DNA of 14,260 nucleotides, taken from positions 1 to 14,260 of the forward strand of contig LSSN01001830.1 in the NCBI GenBank assembly GCA_001970855.1, given 5' to 3'. The stretch comes from Smittium culicis. Lineage: Eukaryota > Kickxellomycota > Harpellomycetes > Harpellales > Legeriomycetaceae. Of this stretch, positions 1 through 8,400 are shown in pieces. Made by a program: the position numbers and the translations under genes. Below the pieces are notes generated by a model. The model was not told where the DNA came from, ran no database searches, and was given only the letters and a program-made list of their open reading frames with translations. Position 1 is the stretch's first letter, and the number at the start of each line of letters is the position of its first letter.

Positions 1-152
1 ATAAATAATAAATAATAAATAATAAATAATAAATAATAAATAATAAATAATAAATAATAAATAATAAATAATAAATAATAAATAATAAATAATAAATAAT
101 AAATAATAAATAATAAATAATAAATAATAAATAATAAATAATAAATAATAAA
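1..152. repeat. Perfect heptamer tandem repeat (ATAAATA)n, cut by the window edge
   Basis: The 7-bp unit ATAAATA repeats without any mismatch for 152 bp (about 21.7 units), and the phase first breaks at position 153. The left end lies outside the window, so the true length is unknown. Read on the minus strand the unit gives overlapping TATTTAT cores, which resemble AU-rich elements, but nothing shows that it is transcribed. The lack of G on one strand and the lack of the usual telomeric unit argue against a telomere. The complete absence of sequence drift suggests recent expansion or an assembly collapse/expansion. Confidence 0.97.
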
Positions 153-2283
153 ATTCCAAACTAAGCTCAATTCATTATGAAATAAAAGAAGTCCAATTCA
201 CTAAATAAACACATAAAAAGTTTAAAGATTGAAAACCGCCAAGAAGAAAGACAAGTTGAGATTACAGATCTGTAAAATTTTTATTTATATATTTTTCATT
301 TTTTGGTTTTATTTTGGTAGTTAAAATCTCTCAGTTACGCAAAAAACGGCTAAAGGAAAAATTTATTTATATATCAAGATTCATGCTTACCTGAAATATG
401 AAATGGAGTAGAGATATTTATAACTACAAAGTTTTCCATTCGATTTTCTAAAAGTTCAATACGAATTTCTAAAAAGCCATAACTAATTTCTAATATAAAA
501 AAAAAAAATTATTGATTTTTTAAGAATATCTACCCCCTGATTATGTAATTACAACCCAAAGTCATTTCTTATCAATTAAAACGAATTTCTAATTGAACCA
601 AAGTCAACTCCATCTGAACCAAATAAAATTCAATATCTCAGATTTCCAACTAAAAATTTCATTATCTGAATATAAATTAAACATCTATTATATTAGACAA
701 GCTTTTCAATTAGTATCTTACGAACAATAAAAAAATTTTTGGTATATTTTTTGTCATTTAATTTATAATAAGATTAAAAATATTTATAACTGGTTTTTGC
801 ATAGTAATAGTTTTCTTATTTCCATCCATCTTATAATATTAACTATTTCATTGTCACAACAATATTTGATTTTTTTTCTTATTTTTTTCATTCATAAGCT
901 TTCAATTTTTTCATCTTTTCTCTCTTTTTTTTATTATTTTTTTAGCAACCTTCTTTTTTTCTGGAAATTTTTTTCTCAAACTTTTTTGTATTTCTATTTC
1001 TCTCACATTTTCTTTGAAAATAAATTATACATTTGACGTCATTTTCGAAAACAAAAAAATATAAATTAACATTGAAAAAATCGAAGATTATGAAAAAAAA
1101 AATTAGCTCCATAATTTATACATTTTCTTCGAAAAATTTTTGTTTTAAGAAATTTTTTGTGACTGTAAATCGTTTCTAAAAATTTTAGTACAGTGCTATA
1201 TTAATATAAATTTTTTTCAAGATTAATTAATACTATTTAGTTGATTTTTTATTAAAACTTTGTTATAATTTTATTATTCAAAATAAATAAAAATAAAAAT
1301 ATCAATGTTTTATGTTTTTTTTTTATGTTTAATAATCAAGCTTAAATATTTTAGGCCACCTTTAAAAAACTTCATGGCTGTTCAATGATTTTGCTCTGTT
1401 AGATATCATCAAATATCTTATCGTATTCTAAATATATCCGTTAAAATCTTATCTAGAGACACAATCAAATTTTTGATATATGTTTTCATATAGATGATAT
1501 TCATTTCCCAGGAATTGCATATCTGAATAGTTTTAAACTTTCGAAAATATGATTTAATTTATTTTTAAAAATTGAGAATAAGGCAGTAGATATATTAGTT
1601 TGGCGTTTTTATTTACTATAAATGTTCTTATATCTAACGTTGTATGGAAATCTGCGTTTTACTTTACAAATAAACCCTGGGTCATCCGTTGTTATCCAAT
1701 TCAGACATTAATTATTGAATGAATAACTTAAAAAATCCGATTTTAAAGGTATTTTTCATTGATTGAAAATTTTTTATACATCTCTATTGACCGAAAAACA
1801 CGTTGAAATGTTATTTATTCATATTCTACCTGTTATAGCGACTGAAGATGCTCTTTTTTCATATCCTCAATAAAAATGTCGCAATGATACTGAAAACCCC
1901 ACTTCAGGTATAAAAAAGAACCTATTATTCAATTAAAATTCTGAAATCGAGAAAAATTTTTTCATGTTCTTCAAGAAAAATCATATTTTTTCCATCATTT
2001 CTTCTCTCTGGTATGATTCTAATTCTCTTAATATTACAAAATAATCAGGGACAGCATCTTTGGTTCGTGGATTTAGAAAATCCTATTTCAAACTCTTGAT
2101 TTATTTTTTCTTTTAACTCGTCGAATCGTAGCGTAAAACCGTTTTCAAGTCGTTTTAAATCAAAACTTTCTATCTCTTTCGTTTTTTTTATTAGGCCACC
2201 TGTAATGGATCAAGTTAATTTAATTTTAAATAATAATATAAAAATAATAAAAATGTGGGAATTGGAAAGAATAAAAGATTGAA
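153..2283. other. AT-rich non-coding stretch, no supportable gene
   Basis: I see no gene here. The only long ATG-less open stretch on the plus strand (797-1036) opens with TTG and translates a T-run tract (about 800-1030) into Phe/Ser/Leu low complexity, so it is not a gene. Small repeats are present: ACGAATTTCTA at 461-471 and 581-591; an inverted pair TCAATTA/TAATTGA at 572-578 and 590-596; and TTAGGCCACCT at 1351-1361 and again at 2191-2201. The only coding-like trace is on the minus strand at 1925-2209 and is listed separately. Confidence 0.7.
1925..2209 (-). pseudogene. Possible decayed coding fragment, one in-frame stop
   Basis: Reading the minus strand from 2209, one frame stays open for 54 codons to a TGA at 2047-2045, then continues in the same frame for 39 codons to a TAA at 1927-1925. 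The translation is not homopolymeric. It is rich in Lys, Glu, Arg, Phe and Ile, with short stretches such as DLKRLENGFTLRFDELKEK and MIFLEEHEKIFLDF. The first part has no ATG, and a TTACAG acceptor-like sequence lies at its upstream edge (about 2200-2205). I do not recognise a family. It could be an exon remnant, a fragment of a mobile-element protein, or simply a chance opening in biased sequence. Confidence 0.2.
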
Positions 2284-2317
2284 AAGCTTAACTTCCAAAA
2301 AGTGGGAAGTTAAGCTT
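2284..2317. repeat. Strong hairpin A (13-bp perfect stem)
   Basis: The left arm AAGCTTAACTTCC (2284-2296) is the exact reverse complement of the right arm GGAAGTTAAGCTT (2305-2317), with an 8-base loop. The inner 15 bases ACTTCCAAAAAGTGG (2291-2305) recur exactly in hairpin E at 2875-2889, whose outer stem is different. This is the first of three back-to-back hairpins. Confidence 0.85.
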
Positions 2318-2336
2318 ATTTATATGATATAAAAAA

Positions 2337-2364
2337 TGGAATTTGGTTCTGAAACCAAATTCCA
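2337..2364. repeat. Strong hairpin B (12-bp perfect stem, 4-base loop)
   Basis: The arm TGGAATTTGGTT (2337-2348) is followed by the loop CTGA and then by the exact complement AACCAAATTCCA (2353-2364). It lies 19 bp after hairpin A and 3 bp before hairpin C. A perfect 12-bp stem with a tight loop is very unlikely to sit by chance next to two others. Confidence 0.85.
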
Positions 2365-2367
2365 GGG

Positions 2368-2400
2368 GTAATGCAAGTCCAATTATTATTGGACCATTAC
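2368..2400. repeat. Strong hairpin C (7 + 6 bp stem with 3-base bulge)
   Basis: GTCCAAT (2377-2383) and ATTGGAC (2388-2394) pair around the loop TATT. An outer stem GTAATG (2368-2373) with CATTAC (2395-2400) extends it, leaving only a CAA bulge on the left side. The total of 13 base pairs matches the stem length of hairpin A. TGTAATGG at 2202-2209 could compete by pairing with CCATTACA at 2394-2401. Confidence 0.75.
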
Positions 2401-2615
2401 ACCACCATTTGGAATAGAATCAATTCTTTACTCATTTTTATATAAATTTAATTTTTTATATATAATTTAAGTTTTAATTTTGAGGCCTTCAGAAATAACT
2501 TTTATCTATTTTCCTCATTTATAAATAATAGTTCTATCTGTCTTAATTGATAGTATTAAACACTCTGTGAAAAAAAATTCATTGATAGTATTTATAAATC
2601 CGTTTTTTAAATTAG

Positions 2616-2638
2616 TGTCGCAATTAAATTCTGCGACA
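2616..2638. repeat. Short hairpin D (TGTCGCA / TGCGACA)
   Basis: A perfect 7-bp inverted repeat with a 9-base loop. Its arms contain several G and C bases in otherwise AT-dominated DNA. It lies about 220 bp after the triple hairpin cluster. Confidence 0.6.
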
Positions 2639-2864
2639 GGCTATGAATATATTCGTGCTATATTTACTAGTTATTAGTCAGCAATCGATGGTTCTGACAA
2701 ATATAAGACTTATTTTCATATCGAAAAACATATTTTATTATAAATTAAATAACATCATTTTACAATGATATTAAAGATATCAAACAAAGGGTAGAATAAT
2801 TCTATTCAGTTGAGCTTTGCAAAATTCCCGAGATTTCCAAAAAAAAAAAAAAATAGGATATAAA

Positions 2865-2896
2865 ACCACCTCGCACTTCCAAAAAGTGGAGGTGGT
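2865..2896. repeat. Strong hairpin E, shares its apical core with hairpin A
   Basis: The outer stem ACCACCTC (2865-2872) pairs with GAGGTGGT (2889-2896). One unpaired G (2873) follows, then the inner stem CACTT (2874-2878) with AAGTG (2884-2888). The apical 15 bases ACTTCCAAAAAGTGG are identical to those of hairpin A, while the outer stems are unrelated in sequence but both self-complementary. That pattern points to a conserved structure rather than a simple sequence duplication. Confidence 0.8.
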
Positions 2897-3255
2897 ATCT
2901 ATTCTTTTGGTAAAACAAATAAACAAACTTATTCAATTAAGATAAAGATAAAAATATAAATATAAAAAATACTAATGATAAAAGCTAGGTATCAGGGTGA
3001 AAATCACATACACAATAAGCAAGAGCCTCTGCATCATTAGAAATGAAAATTATGTTTTTGAGTGATATTTTAAGAATATATTATAATAATATTTATAGAT
3101 AAATCAAAGCTAAATATTTTAATTGGCAAAAGCAAAAAAATATAATTAAAAATTTAGACAATGTGAAATATTTCGCTATAAAATATTTTAATTTTAATAT
3201 TATATATAAATCGTTCACTAATCAAGTTAATAAAAAACTTTAAAAAATATATAAG

Positions 3256-3378
3256 ATATTAGAGCTATTATATATTAAAGGTAGTTATGTAAATATACGA
3301 ATAGGGCAAAAGTAATAGAATTCAGTTATTTCGAAATTACCTGTAAAAATTTTTTTTCCTATTTGGTATTTTGAAATA
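3256..3378 (+). repeat. Left terminal inverted repeat of the fold-back element
   Basis: It pairs with 4605-4727. Its outer part reads CTATTATATATT then AAGGTAGTTAT (about 3265-3288), and its inner part contains the exact shared block ending in CAGTTATTTCG (3323-3333). Similarity fades inside 3378, where a gap is needed to continue the alignment. Confidence 0.8.
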
Positions 3379-3590
3379 ACTTATATATTTGGGAAATATC
3401 TATTATTTTTCGATTTACCTCATGGAATTTGGAAATTAGTCGTGCATTTTGATATGAGCGAGTTTTTTCTTAATTCATGACAAATTTCTTAATTATAATC
3501 AAAGAAAAAATAACTGCTTTATTTCGAATAAAGGGAGTTATTGTTAAATTACTTAGTTATTTCTAAATAATAGGCGTTTTTAGACCTTAT

Positions 3591-3621
3591 TGGCCAAAAA
3601 ACAGACAATCGTTTTGGCCTT
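3591..3621. repeat. Small inverted repeat inside the element (GGCCAAAA / TTTTGGCC)
   Basis: GGCCAAAA near 3591 and TTTTGGCC about 15 bases later form an 8-bp inverted repeat in the left interior of the fold-back element. It lies just after a subterminal repeat copy (about 3505-3580) that resembles the right-side array. Confidence 0.5.
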
Positions 3622-4161
3622 ATATCCCTTTCGCGGGTGATAAACTTATTTTGGTTCATAAAACTAAATCAACTTGATTCAATAAAAATAATATAATTCC
3701 AAAATATATTAATTATTGGTTTGCTTTAGAATAACAGCAAATAAAAAGTCTACTTTTAAATTGCTGGGAATCACTAGATTCATATTTAAATAATATCGTT
3801 TAACGGTAAATAACTATACAGTACATTAAAATAATGTATCTAAATATAATTAACTTTTAAACATTTATCAGCTAGTTAACTTATAAAATATTATTAATCA
3901 TCAAAGCCATCAACCAAATATCTTTAGATGAAATTAATATCGAGAATAATCATAATAAAGGCTTTGAAAATTCTTATTTCTACTAAAGTGTTAACATGTA
4001 ACCACAAGTATCTAAAATAATTTCGCATTTTCAATTATGAAAAACTCTTTCTACGGAAATTATATGTTATTTGTCTATCTAATTTATCCACACGTCTTGA
4101 TAATAATATTTTAGCTTTTTGGATTATTCTAATATATTCTTAGTTAATAATAATAGCAAAT

Positions 4162-4237
4162 AGTACATGTACTTTTTTATCACTAAATAGTCATTAAGCC
4201 CGTTTTTTATTAGAATTTTGAACGGGGTATGACTATT
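4162..4237. repeat. Internal palindrome and long imperfect hairpin of the element
   Basis: AGTACATGTACT (4162-4173) is a perfect 12-bp palindrome. Just after it, 4186-4204 (AATAGTCAT, then three unpaired bases, then CCCGTT) folds onto 4221-4237 (AACGGG, then GTATGACTATT) to give a long imperfect hairpin with a loop of about 16 bases. Its G/C content stands out from the surrounding sequence. It may be a nested smaller insertion or a structural part of the element. Confidence 0.6.
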
Positions 4238-4387
4238 AAGGGAGAAATAGAAATGCATGTATATGTTAGAGGTGAAGTTTTTTTAATACAATCAGCTTAA
4301 TCTTCTTCAGCAAGTACACAATTTTCTGTTCGAAAACGTTCGAGTGAATTAAGTATTTTTATCTTCCAACAAATAGAAGCGAAATTA

Positions 4388-4530
4388 TTATTTCGAAATA
4401 GATGAGTTTATTCGAAATAAGTTGGTTTATTTGAGATAAAACCAGATACTTCTAAATAAATCTAGTTATCATAGGTTACTGGACATATTTCCAATAAAGC
4501 ATAGTTACTACAAAATAACTGGGCTTAAAA
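4388..4530. repeat. Degenerate 18-21-bp tandem array, subterminal in the fold-back element
   Basis: About seven units share a core of the form TTCGAAATAA followed by a GGTT- or AGTT-like segment. The matching core positions step 19, 20, 19, 18, 21 and 20 bases (4394, 4413, 4433, 4452, 4470, 4491, 4511). A shorter set of similar units lies on the left side at about 3505-3580. The consensus is close to self-complementary (TTATTTCGAAATAA), which suits a dimeric DNA-binding protein such as a transposase. Confidence 0.6.
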
Positions 4531-4604
4531 AGTTAAGCATGTACGCTTTAATTAATTACCTTGAAAAAAAATAATTGATTGACTTATTTCTGAAATAACT
4601 TATT

Positions 4605-4727
4605 TATTTCAAAATACCCAATAGGAAATTTTTTTTATACAGGTTATTGCGAAATAACTGAATTCTATTAGTTATTTCCTATTCAATTATCCAAATAACT
4701 ACCTTCATTATATAATAGATCTACTAT
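4605..4727 (-). repeat. Right terminal inverted repeat of the fold-back element
   Basis: Its reverse complement matches 3256-3378 without gaps at about 81 percent identity by hand count. Most differences lie in an A/T-run flip at about 4626-4640 and in the stretch after AAGGTAGTTAT. The divergence between the two arms suggests an old insertion. Confidence 0.8.
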
Positions 4728-5319
4728 AAAATTATTTTCGAGACTTCTCCTCTTCGTCGCTGCTCTAGATGATCGATATCCTCAAGAGCACAGGATATAG
4801 GATATGATTTTTTTAAAATTTAATACAAATTTAAAGTATAACTATAAATTTATTTACTTTTATTCATTTAGATTAATATATTTTTATATAGTTTTTATGT
4901 TCCCAAAATATAAAATTGGAAATTAATATGTAAAATTTGAAATTCGTATATGACGATTAGAATTGTCTTTGGGTAGATCGGTAATTAATTTGAATAAATT
5001 GAAATTGACTTTGATTTTTAACTACATAATCGGTGAAAAAGATATTTTTAACACGTCACGAAATCTTTTTTAGAAAATCTTTTGTGCGTTTTTGAAATTC
5101 GTTCGAAACTTATATTTATTCGTATGCAAAACCTTGTATAATCATATTTATATTTTTCATTTAAAAATATTAATTTTATGTTAAAGATTGAAAATTTAAT
5201 TAAGTTTAGTTGTGTAAATCCATTCTTTGGAGGATTATGTGCTTGATAAATTTCATCTCGGAAGAATTTTTTTGTAATATTAAAAACTGATAGATTATGT
5301 CCTTTTTAATTGATTATGA

Positions 5320-5351
<32 letters not shown>
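5320..5351. repeat. (ATT)n microsatellite
   Basis: A perfect trinucleotide repeat of 32 bp, about 10.7 units. Confidence 0.95.
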
Positions 5352-5839
5352 GTAATTAATAACAACTTAATTAATCAAATAGAAGTACTTGAATGATATT
5401 TTCAAATTTTAAATATAAACTGTAAAATATTAATGCCTCAAATATTGTTGAATTATATTAAACTATACGCTATGATTTTTATTTTTAAAGCACATAGTGT
5501 TTGAAATTGAATAAACTAATATTTCGAAATTAAAAAATCAAATATTTCTTGTTGCATATAAATTACTTCGATAATAAAGATCCGAATATAATACAATTTT
5601 CACTATTAAAATTTTTATTATATGTCTGGATTGGTATTAGAATGTAATATTTTCTAGCATAAAGTGTGTTGCTGATTTTTAGGATAATTTTTCAATATCT
5701 TAAATTTATCATTGATCGAGTGAAGTCAATATAATATATATTGTATTATTTAAACTGATTTAATTTGGTTGATAATTAAATCATGTTATTTACGGGTCTG
5801 ATTCTTGAACTAATGCCCAGTGGGTATAGAGCTGCTAGA

Positions 5840-5857
5840 GGGGCGGAGGGGGGTCGG
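5840..5857 (+). other. Isolated G-rich tract, possible G-quadruplex
   Basis: GGGGCGGAGGGGGGTCGG contains runs of four, two, six and two G in very AT-rich surroundings. It could form at least a two-tetrad G-quadruplex. It is followed directly by T-rich DNA on the same strand. Confidence 0.5.
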
Positions 5858-5911
5858 TTGAAAAATTATTTTTACAACATTTTTACAATATTTTTTTAAC
5901 TTTTTACATAT

Positions 5912-6042
5912 TTTTTTATTAGTTTTTGTATACTTTTAAATTATATTTAATAAATCTCTGGAAAAAAAAAAAGTTATTTTTTATTAGTTTTCCGTATACT
6001 TTTAAATTGTGATTAATAAACTCTCCGAGATAAAAAAAAATT
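5912..6042. repeat. Two-copy tandem duplication of about 65 bp
   Basis: Copy 1 (5912-5976) and copy 2 (5977-6042) share, in order, TTTTTTATTAG, GTATACTTTTAAATT, ATTAATAAA-like and CTCT-like segments, with an A-run at the end. They differ by substitutions and one small length change. The offset is 65 bp at the start and 66 bp at GTATAC. Confidence 0.75.
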
Positions 6043-8118
6043 TTTTTTTACGAGTCTGATGACTTAAAATTTTAAGCGTGCCTCAACTGAAATCAAATAA
6101 GTAGTAAACTAAAAAATTTCCCCCCACAATGTAAATGATTTTTTATAATTTTTTATTCGCCATTCTTATGCTTTTTAGAAAATTATTTTTACTTGTATAA
6201 GAAAAAAATCTACAAATTCAGTATATAATTATCTCTAGAAGTTGGAACGCTAAAATTAATTACATTATTTGTTTTTTTAAGCTAGATATTTATTTTAGTC
6301 ATCATAAAATTTATTTAATTGATAAAATAATAAATTGGAATTCAATAAGCATTATTTTCTTATATGCATTTAATAAACTATGAATAAATATACATTAATA
6401 TAAATGAGTTATTCTTTATGAAGGATTCATTTTAGAATGTAAAATGTTATAGTATATAAAAACAAATAAAAGATTAATATCCAGTACATAAAAAGACTAT
6501 TTTGTTTAGCAAAAAGTTTTTTCATATTGAAATGAATGAATAAATAGTAAAATTGAAACTCCTTTTTGATTCCGCCAATAGTATTTAAATAAAAAGTATA
6601 CACAATCCAATAAAATTATACTGAAACAAAGTACTCTTTTCGCTCAGAATCTCCAATACATGCTTTAGTGAACTAAGCTTTTTAATAAAATGAAAAAAAG
6701 AAAATAATAGAATTAAACGCTAGAATAATTTAATGTGATTATCTACTTTATATTTCTTTAACCAGCTGAAGTTTGTTGTTTATTACAACGAAAAGATAAA
6801 TATATTAAATAATAGCTAAATGAGTTTAAGGTAGTAATGCCATAATAAATCTTTATCTAGACTTATATTACTACGCAGAAACGGTTTTAACATTATTAAT
6901 TTTTACTTTAACTGTTCATAGTCATATATAGGAATCTTTATGAAGGAAAAAAATTAATTTACTTTATGTTATGGTATTTATATTTGGAATTGCTAGTATT
7001 TCCAACTAAAAAACACTTTTTTAGTAGATAAATATAATAAAAATTATATACTAACTTGTATTTGGTCAATCTTATCATAAATTATAGTATTATAGGCCTG
7101 ATATTATTGAGTAACAAAGTGCAATATACATTCATAATTTCTTATGTGTGATGCATCTAAGTTCAGTAATCATTTTAAATAGCAATGAGTCAAAAAATCT
7201 TTCACCTTTATATTGATATATGAGCTGTTATTTTTGGACTGAAAAAAATTTTAATAACAAATGATTTATAACAAAGAACGTACTTTATACCAAATCGATA
7301 TTTTAGGTATAATCAACATAAAAATAAAAGTGCATTTAGCTGTATTGAAAGTGTGAATCAATTTTTCAATTTATTCATTCAAGTTGAAGTTTAAATTTGC
7401 TAAAAAAGTTTTAATTTATTATGCAATCATGTATACTATAGTGCTTAACACTATAAAATAATTTCTTCAGAAGATATCCTCCGGTATTGTCATTTTGTAA
7501 TGTGAATTAAATAAAATTATCCTTTAAATCAATTTATGCAATATTATTCAATACACTAATAAAAAGCTCAAGTTATTAATTATTAAATAAAAAAATTATA
7601 CTGGCCTCCTTTTGCAATTCCAGAGCCTCCATGACCATTAGGTATTGGTTCAAGAAATCAATTTATTTACTTGGAGGTATTTTCTAATGGCTTTTAAAAT
7701 TAAAATGTAATAAGTATAAAAAGATTAATAGAACAAGTTATGCTTATCGAAAGATTTTTTCATAAACCAAATTTAAATTAAAACTAGCCTAGAATGAATA
7801 AAGTTGCAACTCATTATGTTCTATCAAATCCCTCCATTTCAGAAAGCGACTGCATTTGGTTTAAAGTGTGCATAAATGTTATCGCATTCATTAATTTTAA
7901 AAAATATGATTCTTGTGGTTTACTACTTTAATATTTATCAATTTAATATTTAGTTTAGGATTGATGAAATTCGTTGTTTTTGTTAATTAGTCAATTGGTT
8001 TAATCAAATTTAAGTTATTTATTTTTTGGCGATCAAAAAGTGACTACCTTCCGCGAAGTTTTTAATAAGCAAAGGTCTATAAAATGCGAGTTAGTTCATT
8101 TTACTGGCCCAAGGCGAT

Positions 8119-8207
8119 TTCTAGAATTATCGGTAATAATTCCAGATCTTGATTACCGCAGAGCTGCTGTTAATACATTGCAGTATTAACCGTATTAAGG
8201 GGCGGTG
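8119..8207 (+). promoter_or_regulatory. Upstream control region with nested inverted repeats
   Basis: This block just upstream of the TATA box of the secreted-protein gene holds GAATTAT/ATAATTC (8124-8130 and 8136-8142), CGGTAAT/ATTACCG (8131-8137 and 8152-8158), GTTAATAC/GTATTAAC (8169-8176 and 8183-8190) and GGGGCGG (8199-8205). Inverted CGG/CCG triplets (8131-8133, 8156-8158, 8190-8192, 8203-8205) are the kind of site bound by fungal Zn2Cys6 regulators. That would apply only if the organism is a fungus. Confidence 0.4.
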
Positions 8208-8252
8208 ATGAGTATAATAATTTTTATAGATGTGGAATTCGTACAAAAAAAG

Positions 8253-8260
8253 TATAAATA
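8253..8260 (+). promoter_or_regulatory. TATA box of the secreted-protein gene
   Basis: TATAAATA lies 141 bp upstream of the start codon. A start site about 30 bp downstream would give a leader of roughly 110 bases. That leader is A-rich and contains no ATG before 8401, so the annotated start is the first one a scanning ribosome would meet. Confidence 0.6.
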
Positions 8261-8400
8261 GAGACGTTGAGAAGGGATAAATAAAAAATCAAACAAATTA
8301 AAGTTGTATATAGAATACATAGTAAAGTAAACAAACTTGCAAAGCATTAGAAATAAAGTATTTATAAATAAAAACCAAACTTAGAACTAAAAAATTAAAA

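Larger units (their letters stand above)
2401..3255. other. AT-rich non-coding stretch with further hairpins
   Basis: No gene is visible. Besides the two hairpins listed separately (2616-2638 and 2865-2896), it holds a 12-bp direct repeat ATTGATAGTATT at 2547-2558 and 2581-2592 and an A-run at about 2840-2853. The rest is unstructured AT-rich sequence up to the edge of the fold-back element. Confidence 0.7.
3256..4727. mobile_element. Fold-back / MITE-like DNA element with long terminal inverted repeats, non-autonomous
   Basis: The 123 bases at 3256-3378 align without gaps to the reverse complement of 4605-4727, with about 100 of 123 positions identical by eye. A 21-bp block (3313-3333 and 4650-4670) is exact. 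The body of about 1.2 kb has no open frame of useful length, so no transposase is encoded here. Subterminal repeats of the type ATTTCGAAATAA occur on both sides, as is usual for transposase-binding regions of cut-and-paste DNA transposons. The target-site duplication is uncertain. A TA lies at symmetric places (3260-3261 and 4722-4723), which would suit a Tc1/mariner-like insertion with element ends just inside, but TA is weak evidence in such AT-rich DNA. The superfamily cannot be assigned. Confidence 0.75.
4728..8040. other. Long AT-rich non-coding stretch
   Basis: No gene, tRNA box or convincing exon is visible. It holds an inverted pair ATATCCT/AGGATAT near 4779-4800 with an adjacent direct copy, an ATT microsatellite (5320-5351), a G-rich spot (5840-5857), a ~65-bp tandem duplication (5912-6042), a near-copy of TTTACGGGTCTGAT (5789-5802 versus 6047-6060, one difference) and a 14-bp palindrome CTTAAAATTTTAAG at 6063-6076. 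The remainder is low-complexity A/T sequence. Confidence 0.7.

Noticed and set aside
797..1036. 79-codon open frame on the plus strand
   Set aside because: It opens with TTG and the translation is Phe/Ser/Leu low complexity from a T-rich tract. There are no promoter or start signals.
2284..2400. CRISPR-like repeat/spacer reading of the hairpin cluster
   Set aside because: The hairpins have different sequences and spacings, and no repeated unit alternates with spacers.
4328..4346. GTTCGA boxes suggesting a tRNA gene
   Set aside because: The flanks do not complete a B box, and no A box or cloverleaf can be drawn. The same holds for GTTCGA at about 5100 and on the minus strand at about 9668.
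3250..4729. TATAA as target-site duplication of the fold-back element (3250-3254 and 4725-4729)
   Set aside because: It does not fit the alignment of the terminal repeats, and such a pentamer is common in AT-rich DNA.
6056..6076. CTGATGA followed by a palindrome, resembling a hammerhead ribozyme core
   Set aside because: The required GAAA after stem II is missing (CGTG instead), and the closing stems cannot be found.
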